DNA of 64,000 bases from positions 1,513,927 to 1,577,926 of the forward strand of contig NC_014664.1 of assembly GCF_000166055.1 (NCBI RefSeq). Direction: 5' to 3'. The stretch comes from Rhodomicrobium vannielii ATCC 17100. Lineage in GTDB: Bacteria > Pseudomonadota > Alphaproteobacteria > Rhizobiales > Rhodomicrobiaceae. Below, one piece after another: positions 9,640-20,984 of this stretch. Below the pieces are notes generated by a model. That model had not been told where the DNA came from, did no database searches, and worked only from the letters and a program-made list of their open reading frames with translations. The first letter of the stretch is position 1. Each line of letters opens with the position of its first letter. Made by a program: the position numbers and the translations under genes.

Positions 9640-10524
9640 ATGATTTCGAGCCATGTCGCAGATTCCTATCACGCATCAGGCATCGACGAAAACGCCCTCA
9701 GGGATCAGAAGGAAAAGGTTCGCCGCTTCCGCAAGCGCTTGCAGGCGCGCGAGGCGTTCATCCTGCCCGAGGTCTGGGACGTCATTTCCGCGCGCGTGAT
9801 CGGCGACGCGGGCTTCGATATCGTCGGCATATCGCCCGTTTCCGTCGCGTGGTCGTGCGGGCTGCTGCCGAGCGACCGCGTGCCGCTCGACACGCTCGTC
9901 GAGACTGCGAAGAGCGTCGCGATGAATTTCTCCGTACCCGTCAACGCGGATCTCGAAGGCGTTATCGGCCGGTCCATGGAAGAGATCGGGCGAGCGGTCG
10001 GCGCCGTAATCTCGGCCGGGTGCGTGGGCGTGACCATCGGCGACGGCGGACGCGGCGGCCAGCACGGGATGGCCTCGATGCACGACATGACAGCGGCCAT
10101 CAAGGCGGCGAAGGCGGCCGCGCTCGAAACCCGCGTTCCAGCCGTTGTGACGGCCCGCACCGAGGCGTTCCTGCTCGAACCGCCGCCCTATTCCCCGTTC
10201 GAAACCGCCGTCGAGCGCGCCGAAGCCTATTTCGCGGCGGGCGCGGACTGCATCGCTGTGCCCGGCGTGCAGCATATCCAGATTATCGAGCGGCTTTCCG
10301 CGCATGTGGACGGCCCGCTCCAGATCACCGTCGGGCTGACACCCGCGCCGGATCTGAAGGCGTTGAACGCGGCGGGCGCGTCGTCTGTCGCACTCGGCAC
10401 GGCGCTGATGCGTTCGCTGCTTGGCAATCTGCGCCTCAAGGCCGAGGAAATCTTCGCCTTCGGCCAGTTCAACAACCTCGACAAGGCCATCCCCGCCGAC
10501 GCGCTGAACGATCTGCTGCGGTAA
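9640..10524 (+). CDS. Isocitrate lyase/PEP mutase-superfamily protein
   Basis: 294 residues from the ATG at 9640. The frame is open 31 codons further upstream without a homologous extension. The PEP mutase/ICL TIM barrel is recognisable: ILPEVWDVISARVIGDAGF near the start, VNADLEG (metal Asp region), VVTARTEAFL, and ADCIAVPGV late in the barrel. Family members cleave or form C-C or C-P bonds in 2-oxoacids such as phosphonopyruvate, oxaloacetate or methylisocitrate. The loop that usually reads NIEDG is TIGDG here, losing a conserved acid, so activity may differ. Monocistronic; reaction unassigned. Confidence 0.75.
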   Translation: MISSHVADSYHASGIDENALRDQKEKVRRFRKRLQAREAFILPEVWDVISARVIGDAGFDIVGISPVSVAWSCGLLPSDRVPLDTLVETAKSVAMNFSVPVNADLEGVIGRSMEEIGRAVGAVISAGCVGVTIGDGGRGGQHGMASMHDMTAAIKAAKAAALETRVPAVVTARTEAFLLEPPPYSPFETAVERAEAYFAAGADCIAVPGVQHIQIIERLSAHVDGPLQITVGLTPAPDLKALNAAGASSVALGTALMRSLLGNLRLKAEEIFAFGQFNNLDKAIPADALNDLLR

Positions 10525-10742
10525 CGGGCCGCGCGCCGCAGCGGAAGCTTCGCGTTCGAGCTTGCGCGAATAGAGCGTTCGCATTATCCTTTGCGTCGGT
10601 CGGCAGTTCACCGAGGCGTCGCTGTTCCCTTTGGGAAGCTAAACCTGCCCTCATTATCCTTCGACGGGACACCCTCGGTGCCAGTCGTCAAGAGCGACCC
10701 GCGACCCGTTCTCCAAGCGGTTTGGCGCCATGAGGATGAGCC

Positions 10743-11291
10743 ATGTCCAGAACCGTATTTCCTTACGCCGCCACCGATATTTCCGCACTCGCCCGTTCAC
10801 TCGGCCGCGAGCTTGAAACCACGCCAGAAAAGCCCGGCCACGTCGAATTGCTCAACATGCTCGCGCGGGGAGCAGGATTTCGCAACTTTCAGCATTTCCG
10901 GGCGCAACAAGAGGCCGAGGCCAAGCTCGAACGCACGCCTATTGCGCCCGAGCCCGTGGATTTTGTTCGCGTCGAACGCCTCGCGCGGTATTTCGATGCC
11001 GCCGGGCGCTTCATCCGCTGGCCCTCCAAGGCAAGCCACCGCGATCTCTGCCTTTGGGTGATGTGGTCGCGGTGGCCCGCAGGTCTGGTTCTCCACGAGC
11101 GCGAGGTCAACGGCCTTCTCAACGCAAACCATCTGTTCGGCGATCACGCGCTGCTCAGGCGGGAGATGGTCGACACAGGTCTTCTGACCCGAACGCCGGA
11201 CTGCCGCGAATATCGACGCGTCGAGAAAAAGCCTCCGGCGGATGCGGTCGCGCTGATCCGGCACGTTGGGCGCGCGTGCCAAGTGCAGTGA
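10743..11291 (+). CDS. DUF2087-like protein
   Basis: 182 residues. The C-terminal half (about residues 75-165) has the DUF2087 pattern: a LARYFDAAGRFIRWP segment, then HEREVNGLLNANHLFGDHALLRREMVDTGLL and a closing CREYRRV. This fits a small winged-helix-like domain often joined to HTH regulators or acetyltransferases. The N-terminal ~60 residues resemble a glyoxalase-associated or plasmid-type helical segment (LLNMLARGAGFRNFQHFRA). The function is unknown and a DNA-binding regulator is only a guess. Nothing recognisable lies in the 218 nt before it. Confidence 0.65.
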   Translation: MSRTVFPYAATDISALARSLGRELETTPEKPGHVELLNMLARGAGFRNFQHFRAQQEAEAKLERTPIAPEPVDFVRVERLARYFDAAGRFIRWPSKASHRDLCLWVMWSRWPAGLVLHEREVNGLLNANHLFGDHALLRREMVDTGLLTRTPDCREYRRVEKKPPADAVALIRHVGRACQVQ

Positions 11292-11430
11292 AGTGAAGTG
11301 AGGCGTAGGAGTTTGCTCGGCGCGTGATTCAACGTGCACCAAACGCGTGCGCCAACACACAAGCTCACGCCTGGCCTCGATCTTGCTAACGGAACTTATA
11401 TATAGAGTGATACAAGAAAGGTTCCCGATC

Positions 11431-12099
11431 ATGACCGAGGCCGAAACTCCGAGCAGCACTCCCCCGAGCGCGCGCACGACCGTCAACCGCTATCGCTGGC
11501 TCGCGAAGTACGACAAGGACACCATCCACGCCATCCTCGATGCGCAGCCGCTCTGCCACGTGGCGTTCATCCACGACGGCAAGCCTATCGTGACGCCGAC
11601 GATGCAATGGCGCGAGGGCGACCGCATCTACTGGCACGGCGCGGCGGCCGGGCGCGCGATGAAGGCTTCGACGAGTGCGGAGGTCTGTCTTTGCGTCTCG
11701 ATTCTCGACGGATTTGTCATGGCGCGCGCCGCTTTTAACTTCAATGTCAATCATCGCTCCGTGATGGTGTTCGGCAAGGCCGAGCAAGTTACCGACCGCG
11801 CGGAGAAGGAGCGGCAGTTGAAGCGCATGGTCGATGGCTATGTCGCGGGCCAATGGGATCGTCTGCGCCCCGTCACCGAGGCCGAGATGAACGCAACCAC
11901 GATCCTGTCGCTTTCGCTCGACGAGGCGTCCGCGAAGGTGCGCACCGGTCATCCCGAAGACAATGATGCCGACTATGATTTTCCGGCGTGGGCGGGTACG
12001 ATCCCGATCCGCTTCGATGTCGGCGAACCGATCCCCGACCCGCGCAATCTGCCGGGCGTGGAAATGCCGGCCGGTGTGAAGGACTTCAAGATCGGCTAG
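11431..12099 (+). CDS. Pyridoxamine 5'-phosphate oxidase-fold (FMN-binding) protein
   Basis: 222 residues from the ATG at 11431, preceded by a purine-rich aagaaagg sequence. The frame is open 28 codons upstream but the extra residues look like non-coding leader. The PNPOx split barrel is seen as CHVAFIHDGKPIVTPTMQW, YWHGAAAGRAMKA, VCLCVSILDGFVMAR and SVMVFGKAEQV. Members of this subgroup bind FMN, haem or F420-like cofactors and act as small reductases or oxidases, not true PdxH. It is followed 78 nt later by an amidotransferase in the same direction, possibly co-transcribed. Confidence 0.8.
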   Translation: MTEAETPSSTPPSARTTVNRYRWLAKYDKDTIHAILDAQPLCHVAFIHDGKPIVTPTMQWREGDRIYWHGAAAGRAMKASTSAEVCLCVSILDGFVMARAAFNFNVNHRSVMVFGKAEQVTDRAEKERQLKRMVDGYVAGQWDRLRPVTEAEMNATTILSLSLDEASAKVRTGHPEDNDADYDFPAWAGTIPIRFDVGEPIPDPRNLPGVEMPAGVKDFKIG

Positions 12100-12177
12100 A
12101 CTCCTATTATCTTTCTGACATGTTTTCATCGCGCGAGGCGGGCTCCGTTTCGCGCGAAAACGCTTCGGGGGTTCACC

Positions 12178-12903
12178 ATGCGCATTCTCGTTTTCCAGCA
12201 TCTCGCGGTTGAACATCCCGGCGTCTTCCTCGATTTCTGGCTCGACGCGGGCCATGAGGTGCTGGCGGTCGAACTCGACGAAGGGGACGAGATTCCCGAC
12301 CTCGAAGAGTTCGACCTGCTCGTCGCCATGGGTGGCCCGATGGACGTCTGGCAGGAAGACGAATTGCCTTGGCTCGCGGACGAAAAGCGCGCGATCCGCC
12401 GTTGGGTGGTCGAGCTTGGCCGCCCGTATCTCGGCATTTGTCTTGGACATCAGCTTCTCGCGGCGGCGCTTGGCGGCGAGGTCGGCCCGATGGCCGCGCC
12501 CGAGGTCGGCTTCACGCATGTCGACCTGACCGAAGCGGGTCTCGCCGATCCGATCTTTCGGGGCTTCCCGCCTCGCGCGGAAATCTTCCAGTGGCACGGC
12601 TCGGAGGTGAAGCGCCTGCCCGAAGGTGGTGTCGTGCTCGCATCCAACGCAGCCTGCACCACGCAGGCGATACGCGTCGGCCGCCACGCCTACGGTTTCC
12701 AGTACCATGTCGAGATCACTCCCGACACGGTGCCCGAATGGCGCGACATCCCGGAATACGCCGCGAGCCTCGAAAAAGCGCTGGGCAAGGAAGGCGCGGC
12801 GGCGCTTGAAGGCGAGACGGAAGCGCGGCTGCCAGCCTTCAACGAAGCCGCGCGTCGGCTTGACGACAATCTGATGGCGCTGATCTCCCCCACGAACGCG
12901 TAA
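12178..12903 (+). CDS. Class I glutamine amidotransferase (GMP synthase-like domain)
   Basis: A 241-residue single-domain GATase1. The catalytic triad is visible: Cys88 in GICLGHQLLA, and His177 and Glu179 in GFQYHVE. MGGPMDVW near residue 51 forms the oxyanion-hole loop. Stand-alone members of this group hydrolyse glutamine, or act on gamma-glutamyl compounds such as gamma-glutamyl polyamines, and are often labelled GMP synthase-like without being GuaA. No synthase domain is present here. The neighbours do not name a substrate. Confidence 0.85.
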   Translation: MRILVFQHLAVEHPGVFLDFWLDAGHEVLAVELDEGDEIPDLEEFDLLVAMGGPMDVWQEDELPWLADEKRAIRRWVVELGRPYLGICLGHQLLAAALGGEVGPMAAPEVGFTHVDLTEAGLADPIFRGFPPRAEIFQWHGSEVKRLPEGGVVLASNAACTTQAIRVGRHAYGFQYHVEITPDTVPEWRDIPEYAASLEKALGKEGAAALEGETEARLPAFNEAARRLDDNLMALISPTNA

Positions 12904-12924
12904 CTTCGGCAGGCGGCAAATTGG

Positions 12925-13461
12925 CTACGCTGCGGGCGCGCGTCCGATCATGGGTGCGAGGTCCGCGAGGTCGATGAACTGATCGGCCATGCGGCGAAGA
13001 TCGTCGGCGACGATGGGCGGCTGCGTGCGGATCGTGGATACGACGGTCACACGCCGCCCCCTCCGCTGCAAGGCCGACACCAGACCGCAGAAATCGCCAA
13101 GGCCCGAAAACAGCACAATATGGTCGAGCGAGTTCGCGAGACTCAACGCGTCAACCGCCAGTTCGATGTCCATGCCACTCTTGATCTTGCGTCGGCCGTT
13201 CGCATCCACGTAGTCCTTCGCGGGCTTCGTGATGACGGTGTAGCCATTATACTGAAGCCAGTCCGAGACGCCGCGCAGCGGCGAGGTGGCGAAATCGTCG
13301 GCGATCGGGAGATAGTAGTTCACGCGAATGAGTTGGCCCGAGTTGCGAAACAGCCGCAGAAGCGAGCCGTAATCGATCATGAAACCGAGCGTTCTCGCCG
13401 CCGCAAACAGATTCGGCCCGTCGAGAAATAGCCCGAGGCGTTCGTTCTGGTAAAATTGCAT
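12925..13461 (-). CDS. NYN-domain (LabA/DUF88-like) putative RNase
   Basis: 178 residues from the ATG at 13461. The open frame continues 36 codons upstream but the NYN core begins immediately here. The PIN-like NYN fold shows its acidic positions: FLDGPNLF (first Asp and Asn), KSGMDIELAVDAL (middle Asp pair) and LFSGLGDFCGLV (the SGDGDF equivalent, here SGLGDF, with one Asp replaced by Leu). NYN proteins cleave structured RNA. The substitution in the last motif could weaken metal binding. Monocistronic, convergent with the amidotransferase gene. Confidence 0.78.
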   Translation of the reverse strand: MQFYQNERLGLFLDGPNLFAAARTLGFMIDYGSLLRLFRNSGQLIRVNYYLPIADDFATSPLRGVSDWLQYNGYTVITKPAKDYVDANGRRKIKSGMDIELAVDALSLANSLDHIVLFSGLGDFCGLVSALQRRGRRVTVVSTIRTQPPIVADDLRRMADQFIDLADLAPMIGRAPAA

Positions 13462-13627
13462 CTTCGAAAAAGGTCCACAAAGGTTGGAGAAGCTGGGAAA
13501 AGGGAAAGCGCGGCGGCCTTCCCTCCTCTGGAGCGGCGCCCAACGAACGTGCATGCCGCTCCATGCCATTGATTTGATTGAGCCTATCGCCGATCGAAGT
13601 TATTCATTCGCGCGAGGATCAATCTCC

Positions 13628-14206
13628 TCACGAGCGATGCTCATGCGGCGGAGGGGGCGGCGGAAAGCGCAACCGGGCTTCCGCATCGGCGAGTTTCGTC
13701 AGCTGCTCCGGCGTGAGCTTGGCGCGAAGGGCCTCGACGGACTTGACGAGCGCGTCGGCGGATTTTGCCCGCTGGCTCGCGGACTCGGCGAGGCGCAACG
13801 CCAGTTCGAACGGCTTCGCCTTTTCAGGCGCGTCAGCGGGAACCGGAGGTTTCGGCGGGCGGGGCGGCTGGGCGACCGCAAGGAACGCATCGGTGAAATC
13901 GCGCCAGGCGTCGATCTGGTTCGCGCGGATGCCGATCTCGGTTTCTAGTGTGGAAAGCACCTGCGCGAGCGGGGGCCGGGGCGGATGGCGGAAGCCGTCG
14001 CGCGAGAACGGCGGAGCGTCGCCGCGAGGTGCGCCCGGACCAGCGGCCTCACCCGGTCCACCGGGGGCGCCCGGCAACGGCGGCTGAGCGGCGAACGCAA
14101 CGTTCGGAAGCGGCGGGCGATCCGGCGTCTGCGCGGAAGCCGAAGATGCGATGCACGGGACCAGAAGCGCTGCAACAAGCGCGCCCCGCGAGAGTGAGCA
14201 AACCAT
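13628..14206 (-). CDS. Spy/CpxP-like periplasmic protein
   Basis: 192 residues with a signal peptide ([25 protein letters not shown]), a proline/glycine-rich segment (residues ~28-75) and a helical C-terminal domain with the LTXXQ-type motif ([18 protein letters not shown]). It ends in a [11 protein letters not shown] stretch. CpxP and Spy proteins are periplasmic chaperones or stress sensors under envelope-stress two-component control. A clear RBS (GGAG, 8 nt before the ATG) fixes the start. Upstream lies a 17-bp inverted repeat that recurs in front of the response-regulator gene at 16265. This suggests the gene is a target of that system and perhaps its modulator. Confidence 0.75.
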   Translation of the reverse strand: MVCSLSRGALVAALLVPCIASSASAQTPDRPPLPNVAFAAQPPLPGAPGGPGEAAGPGAPRGDAPPFSRDGFRHPPRPPLAQVLSTLETEIGIRANQIDAWRDFTDAFLAVAQPPRPPKPPVPADAPEKAKPFELALRLAESASQRAKSADALVKSVEALRAKLTPEQLTKLADAEARLRFPPPPPPHEHRS

Positions 14207-14229
14207 CGAATATACTCCTTGTTCGATAG

Positions 14230-16107
<1,878 letters not shown>

Positions 16108-16181
16108 GGTATAACGCGAACGCCTCCACACATGACTTATGCGGCGACGGTACGGCAATGGATCGGCGCGAGGCGACCGCG

Positions 16182-16198
16182 TGTAACGCTCGTTTACA
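16182..16198. promoter_or_regulatory. Shared inverted repeat, copy 2 (response-regulator promoter)
   Basis: TGTAACGCTCGTTTACA, 67 bp upstream of the response-regulator start. It differs from copy 1 at one base, is likewise preceded by CGCGAGGCGAC, and keeps the TGTAA...TTACA half-sites. Position and recurrence suggest autoregulation by the OmpR-type regulator. Confidence 0.65.
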
Positions 16199-16264
16199 CG
16201 CGGAGGGTGGCGGCGTAAGCTTTGCCCCTTTATAGGTGCGCAAGTCCGGTAAGCGGAGGTTACC

Positions 16265-16999
16265 TTGGCTTCGACACCTCATATTCTCGTCGTGGATGAC
16301 GACAGGCGCATCAGGACCAGCCTGAAGCGCTTTCTCACCGACAACGGCATGCGTGTTACGGAAGTCGCCGACGGCGTTGCCATGTTCGCCGCTGTCGAGG
16401 CGGGGCGGTTCGATCTGATCGTGCTCGACGTGATGATGCCGGGCGAGGACGGGCTTTCGCTCTGCCGCAGACTTCGCGGGACGAGCAAGATTCCAGTCGT
16501 GCTGCTCACCGCCATGTCCGGCGAGACGGATCGCATCATCGGCCTCGAAATCGGCGCGGACGACTATGTGTGCAAGCCCTTCAGTCCGCGCGAGCTTCTC
16601 GCCCGCATCCGCGCCGTGCTGAGGCGAACCGGCGACGCCGCGTCCGAAACGAGAGTGGCGGGCCTCACCTATGTCTTCGAGAACTGGCGGCTCGACGTGG
16701 TGCGCCGGACGCTGCGCAATCCCGAGGGCGCGCTCGTGGACCTGACCGCGGGCGAGCACGATCTCCTGCTCGCCTTCCTCGAACGGCCGCAGCACGTCCT
16801 CACACGCGACCAGCTTCTCGATCTCGCGCGCGGCCGCGTGGCGTCGCCCTTCGATCGCAGCATCGACGTGCAGGTGTCGCGGCTGCGCCGCAAGATCGAG
16901 GCCGACCCACAGACGCCCGAACTTATCAAGACCGTGCGCAGCGGCGGCTACATCTTCTGCGCGCCGGTTGCGGTCGAAGACACAAGACAATCGGCGTGA
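16265..16999 (+). CDS. OmpR-family response regulator
   Basis: 244 residues. The receiver domain (1-120) shows the acidic pair VVDDD, the phospho-acceptor Asp in IVLDVMMPGEDGL, the LLTAM Thr and the CKPF Lys. The C-terminal winged helix (about 140-235) ends with the recognition region (VDVQVSRLRRKI...IKTVRSGGY). The start codon is TTG, supported by a strong GGAGG five bases upstream. The next possible start would cut into the receiver. The histidine kinase gene begins 4 nt after the stop. An inverted repeat in the promoter recurs before the Spy-like gene, so the likely regulon includes itself and that periplasmic protein. Confidence 0.93.
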   Translation: MASTPHILVVDDDRRIRTSLKRFLTDNGMRVTEVADGVAMFAAVEAGRFDLIVLDVMMPGEDGLSLCRRLRGTSKIPVVLLTAMSGETDRIIGLEIGADDYVCKPFSPRELLARIRAVLRRTGDAASETRVAGLTYVFENWRLDVVRRTLRNPEGALVDLTAGEHDLLLAFLERPQHVLTRDQLLDLARGRVASPFDRSIDVQVSRLRRKIEADPQTPELIKTVRSGGYIFCAPVAVEDTRQSA

Positions 17000-17003
17000 C
17001 GGA

Positions 17004-18461
17004 ATGAGACTGCCGAGCCTTCGCCCGCGTTTCAGCCTCGGCACGCGCATCGCCATCACGACGCTGATTGCCCTCATCGCGGTGCAGGCGCTGAACTCGG
17101 CCGTCTTTTTCCTGATGCCGCGCCCGCCCGTAACGGTTTACAGCGCGCGCTGGCTCATAGCCGAAGTGACCGAAACGACGCGCGCCGTCTTCGCCGTTCC
17201 CGAGGCGGAGCGGCAGGTCGCCGCAAGAGAATTCGCAACCCGCACCGGCCTCGAAATCCGCTGGCACCCGCGCGAAATGGCCCCGCCGCCCCCTCCGCCC
17301 GACTTTCCGCTCACCGGACGCCGCTCGTTCCATGAAAGGATCCGCGCGACCCTTGCCAGCGAACTCGACGGATCGGGCACGGGCGTCATCATCACGAGCC
17401 GAGGCCCGCCGTCATTTCCGAGGCTGGAGCCTGGCGAAACGCGCTTCGTTCCCCCGGAGTTCATGAAGGCGATGCGGACCGGCCCCCTTGAACCCGGGGA
17501 GGGCGATCTTCCGCTGTTCGGCGATTTCGAGATCGTCATGCAGGGCATTAACGGCGACACGCTCACGATCGGGCCGAACCGCCCGCCGCGATTCGCACCC
17601 TTCTTCGATCCGAGGATGGCGAGCATCCTGTGTGCCATCCTGCTTGTGGTGATTCTGTCCGCGATAACGTCGCGCCGTGTCCTCGCTCCGCTCAGCCGAC
17701 TCGTGGATGCCGCCCAGCGTCTCGGCCGCACGCGCGACCCGGTTCCAATCGACACGACCAATCTGAACGAGTTCACCGTCGTCGCCGAGGCGCTGAATGA
17801 CATGCAGGACCGCATCAAGCGCTTCATCGACGAACGAACGCAGATGCTTGCCGCGATCTCGCATGACCTGCGCTCCTCGCTCACCGGCCTTCGCCTGGAT
17901 GCCGAGCGGCTGCAGGACGGCGGGACCAAGGACGACCTCATCGCCGCCATGGAGGAGATGGAGCGGATGATTTCGGCGACGCTCACCTTCGCCGGCGACG
18001 ACCTCAAGGGCGAGCGCGCCGAACGCGTGGATCTCGCGGCGATGCTCATCAGCCTGTGCGATACGTTCTCCGACCGCGGCCGCCCCGCCGAGTATGAGGG
18101 ACCGGATCACGCCTTTCTCATCTGCCAGCCGACCGCGATGAAACGCGTCTTCGCCAACCTGATCGATAATGCGGTGAAGTACGGCAGCCGCGCGGAGGTT
18201 CGGCTGGCGGCGAAGGAGGACGGCGTCGAGGTGACGGTGGCCGATCACGGGCCGGGCATTCCGCCGGGCAAGACGGAGATCGCCTTCCAGCCGTTCCGCC
18301 GCCTCGAAGATTCCCGCTGCCCCGAGACGGGCGGCGTCGGCCTCGGCCTCGCCATCGCGCGGGACATCGTGCGAGCCCATGGCGGCGAAATCGCACTGGC
18401 GAACAGGCGCGAAGGCGGCCTCAGGGTGCGGGTGTGGCTCCCTGCCGCCAGCGCGTCGTAG
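17004..18461 (+). CDS. Sensor histidine kinase (EnvZ-like)
   Basis: 485 residues from the ATG at 17004. It has a first membrane helix (residues ~13-35) and a periplasmic domain of ~160 residues with a proline run (MAPPPPPPDFP). A second helix (SILCAILLVVILSAIT), a HAMP linker, the dimerisation His (AAISHDLRSSLT) and the ATPase domain follow, the last with the N box NLIDNAVKYG, G1 DHGPGIPP and G2 GVGLGLAIARD. The Pro that normally follows the phospho-His region (HDLRTPL) is Ser here. The gene is in an operon with the response regulator. Envelope stress is a likely input, given the Spy-like gene that shares its putative operator. Confidence 0.92.
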   Translation: MRLPSLRPRFSLGTRIAITTLIALIAVQALNSAVFFLMPRPPVTVYSARWLIAEVTETTRAVFAVPEAERQVAAREFATRTGLEIRWHPREMAPPPPPPDFPLTGRRSFHERIRATLASELDGSGTGVIITSRGPPSFPRLEPGETRFVPPEFMKAMRTGPLEPGEGDLPLFGDFEIVMQGINGDTLTIGPNRPPRFAPFFDPRMASILCAILLVVILSAITSRRVLAPLSRLVDAAQRLGRTRDPVPIDTTNLNEFTVVAEALNDMQDRIKRFIDERTQMLAAISHDLRSSLTGLRLDAERLQDGGTKDDLIAAMEEMERMISATLTFAGDDLKGERAERVDLAAMLISLCDTFSDRGRPAEYEGPDHAFLICQPTAMKRVFANLIDNAVKYGSRAEVRLAAKEDGVEVTVADHGPGIPPGKTEIAFQPFRRLEDSRCPETGGVGLGLAIARDIVRAHGGEIALANRREGGLRVRVWLPAASAS

Positions 18462-18510
18462 GCGGCCTGCAACCTACCGGAAAGCGCGCCGAAAACGCCT
18501 CGCGAGCCGA

Positions 18511-20763
18511 TCAGGCGGTTTCGAACCCCGTCAGCCCGAAGCGGCCCGATTTCGGCCAGCCCTTCGGTACGGCCGAGCCAGCAGCCGCGCGCGCGCCCTT
18601 GAACTCGTCCAGTTCGGTCACGGTGCGAACACGCCCTGACGTATCGCTGAGCTTGAGGCCCGTCGCCGCCGTGAACACCTGCACATCGGCGAGGCCGCCA
18701 TCCTTGTATTTCTGGAGGCGAACGCCGCGACCGCGCGTCAATTCGTTCAGCTCGGCGAGCGGGAACACGAGCAACCGGCGGTTCTCGCCGACCACGGCCA
18801 CCGCATCCCCTTCCGCCGGGCGACACAACAGAGCGCGCTCGCCATCGCCGAGGTTCAGCACCTGCTTGCCCTTGCGCGTCTGCGCGACGACCTCATCCTC
18901 GGTCACAACGAAGCCGTTGCCCACACTCGACGCCACGACGAGCTTGCGGCCCGGCTTGTGCACGAAGGTTTCAAGCAGTTCGTCCGCCTCGTCCAGATCG
19001 ATCATGAGACGCACTGGCTCCCCCTGCCCGCGCCCGCCCGGAAGCTCGCTCGCTTCGAGCGTGTAGAATTTCCCGTTGGTGGCGAACAGCACGATCTTGT
19101 CCGTCGTCTGCGCCTTGATCGCGACCTTCAGCACATCGTCCGTCTTGAAGGTAAGCTTGGCGAGATCGCCGTCATGGCCCTTCAGCGCGCGGATCCAGCC
19201 CTTCTCCGACAGCACAACCGTCACCGGCTCCTTGTCGATCAGCGCTTCCTCGACGGCCACGTCGATGTCCGGCAGCGCCGCGGTGACGGTCTTCCGTTTG
19301 CCGAGCGGCGTCGCCTTGCCGAACTGCTTCTTGATGCCCTTGATCTCGGCCGAAATCCTGTCCCATTGCATCTCGTCGGAGCCCAGAAGCTCGACCAGCC
19401 CTTCGCGCTCCGTCGTGAGGCGATCGTTCTCGGCGCGGATTTCGATCTCTTCGAGCTTGCGCAGCGACCGCAGCCGCATGTTGAGGATCGCTTCGGCCTG
19501 CACGTCGGTCAGCGCGAAGCGCGCGATCAACGCCGGCTTCGGCTCGTCCTCGTTACGGATGATGCGGATCACTTCGTCGAGGTTCAGATAGGCGATGAGC
19601 AGGCCGCCCAGCACTTCGAGCCGGTGATCGATTTCGCGCAACCGATGCTCGGAGCGGCGGCGCAGCACGACGCGGCGATGGTCGAGCCACTCCTGAAGCA
19701 CCTGCGCGAGGCCCAGCACCTGCGGCACCTGCCCCTTCGACAGCACCGTCATGTTGAGCGGGATGCGCGCCTCAAGCTCGGTCAGGCGGAAAAGCTGCTC
19801 CATAAGCAGCGCCGCGTCCACGTTGCGTGATTTCGGCTCGATGACAATGCGGATGTCCTCGGCGCTTTCGTCGTCGATGTCGCCGAGCAGCGGCAGCTTC
19901 TTCGCCTGAAGCAGGTCGGCCATCTTCTCGATAAGCCGCGACTTCTGCACGCCATAGGGGATTTCGGTGACGATGATCTGATAGCCGCCGCGCCCCGTGT
20001 CCTCGGTATGCCAGCGCGCGCGCAGGCGGAACGAGCCGCGCCCCGTGCGGTAGGCTTCAACGAGGCCCGCCGTGTCGTCCACGAGCACGCCGCCGGTCGG
20101 GAAGTCCGGCCCCGGCAGATAGGTGAGCAGCGTCTCGACGCTCGCCTTCGGGTGCTTGATGAGATAAAGCGCCGCGTCGCAAACCTCGTCGGCGTTGTGC
20201 GGCGGGATCGACGTTGCCATACCGACCGCGATGCCCGACGAACCGTTCGCGAGCAGGTTCGGGAAGGCGGCGGGCAGCACCACCGGTTCCTCTTCCTCGC
20301 CGTCGTAGGTCTCGCGAAAATCGACCGTGTCCTCGTCGATGCCGTCGAGCAGCGCGGCCGCGATGGCCGTCATGCGCGCTTCGGTGTACCGCATCGCGGC
20401 CGCGTTATCGCCGTCGATATTGCCGAAATTGCCCTGCCCGTCGACGAGCGGGTAGCGCTGCGAGAAGCTCTGCGCGAGGCGCACCAACGCGTCGTAGACC
20501 GACTGATCGCCGTGTGGGTGATATTTACCGATCACGTCGCCTACGACGCGCGCGCATTTCTTGAAGCCGCCCGCCGGGTCGAGCTTCAATTGTCGCATCG
20601 CGAACAGCAGGCGGCGGTGCACCGGCTTCAGGCCGTCGCGGACGTCGGGCAACGCGCGATGCATGATGGTGGAGAGCGCGTAGGCGAGGTAGCGCTCTTC
20701 GAGCGCGTCCTTCAGCCGGATCGGCTCGATGGGGGGGGGTGCGAGAATCGTTTCGTCGGCCAT
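18511..20763 (-). CDS. parC: DNA topoisomerase IV subunit A
   Basis: 750 residues. The N-terminal breakage-reunion domain has the active-site Tyr126 in [10 protein letters not shown] and the quinolone region [13 protein letters not shown], where the positions of E. coli ParC S80 and E84 read Gln87 and Asp91. The C-terminal half has the beta-propeller-type repeats ([13 protein letters not shown]) seen in ParC. ParC with ParE decatenates daughter chromosomes. The length and the absence of a GyrA box argue for ParC over GyrA. Codons 9-11 are a run of nine C (three prolines), a possible slippage or sequencing-error site. It is convergent with the kinase gene and monocistronic. Confidence 0.93.
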   Translation of the reverse strand: MADETILAPPPIEPIRLKDALEERYLAYALSTIMHRALPDVRDGLKPVHRRLLFAMRQLKLDPAGGFKKCARVVGDVIGKYHPHGDQSVYDALVRLAQSFSQRYPLVDGQGNFGNIDGDNAAAMRYTEARMTAIAAALLDGIDEDTVDFRETYDGEEEEPVVLPAAFPNLLANGSSGIAVGMATSIPPHNADEVCDAALYLIKHPKASVETLLTYLPGPDFPTGGVLVDDTAGLVEAYRTGRGSFRLRARWHTEDTGRGGYQIIVTEIPYGVQKSRLIEKMADLLQAKKLPLLGDIDDESAEDIRIVIEPKSRNVDAALLMEQLFRLTELEARIPLNMTVLSKGQVPQVLGLAQVLQEWLDHRRVVLRRRSEHRLREIDHRLEVLGGLLIAYLNLDEVIRIIRNEDEPKPALIARFALTDVQAEAILNMRLRSLRKLEEIEIRAENDRLTTEREGLVELLGSDEMQWDRISAEIKGIKKQFGKATPLGKRKTVTAALPDIDVAVEEALIDKEPVTVVLSEKGWIRALKGHDGDLAKLTFKTDDVLKVAIKAQTTDKIVLFATNGKFYTLEASELPGGRGQGEPVRLMIDLDEADELLETFVHKPGRKLVVASSVGNGFVVTEDEVVAQTRKGKQVLNLGDGERALLCRPAEGDAVAVVGENRRLLVFPLAELNELTRGRGVRLQKYKDGGLADVQVFTAATGLKLSDTSGRVRTVTELDEFKGARAAAGSAVPKGWPKSGRFGLTGFETA

Positions 20764-20984
20764 GGGGAAGAGGTAGCGGGTTCGCAGCGGCGGCTCAAGG
20801 GCGGATCAGATTGCCGTCGCTCGAAATGGCGAAGCTATTTCGGCTTATTCTGGATCAGCCGCACCGATATCGGTCCCTCATCTTTTACGGTTAGTCGTTC
20901 AGGCGAGAAGTTAACGTTGGATTCTGTATCGAGAGGAAAGAGGTAGAAGGCGGGCATCGCGCGCCCGCCACGTGGCGTCAGAGC

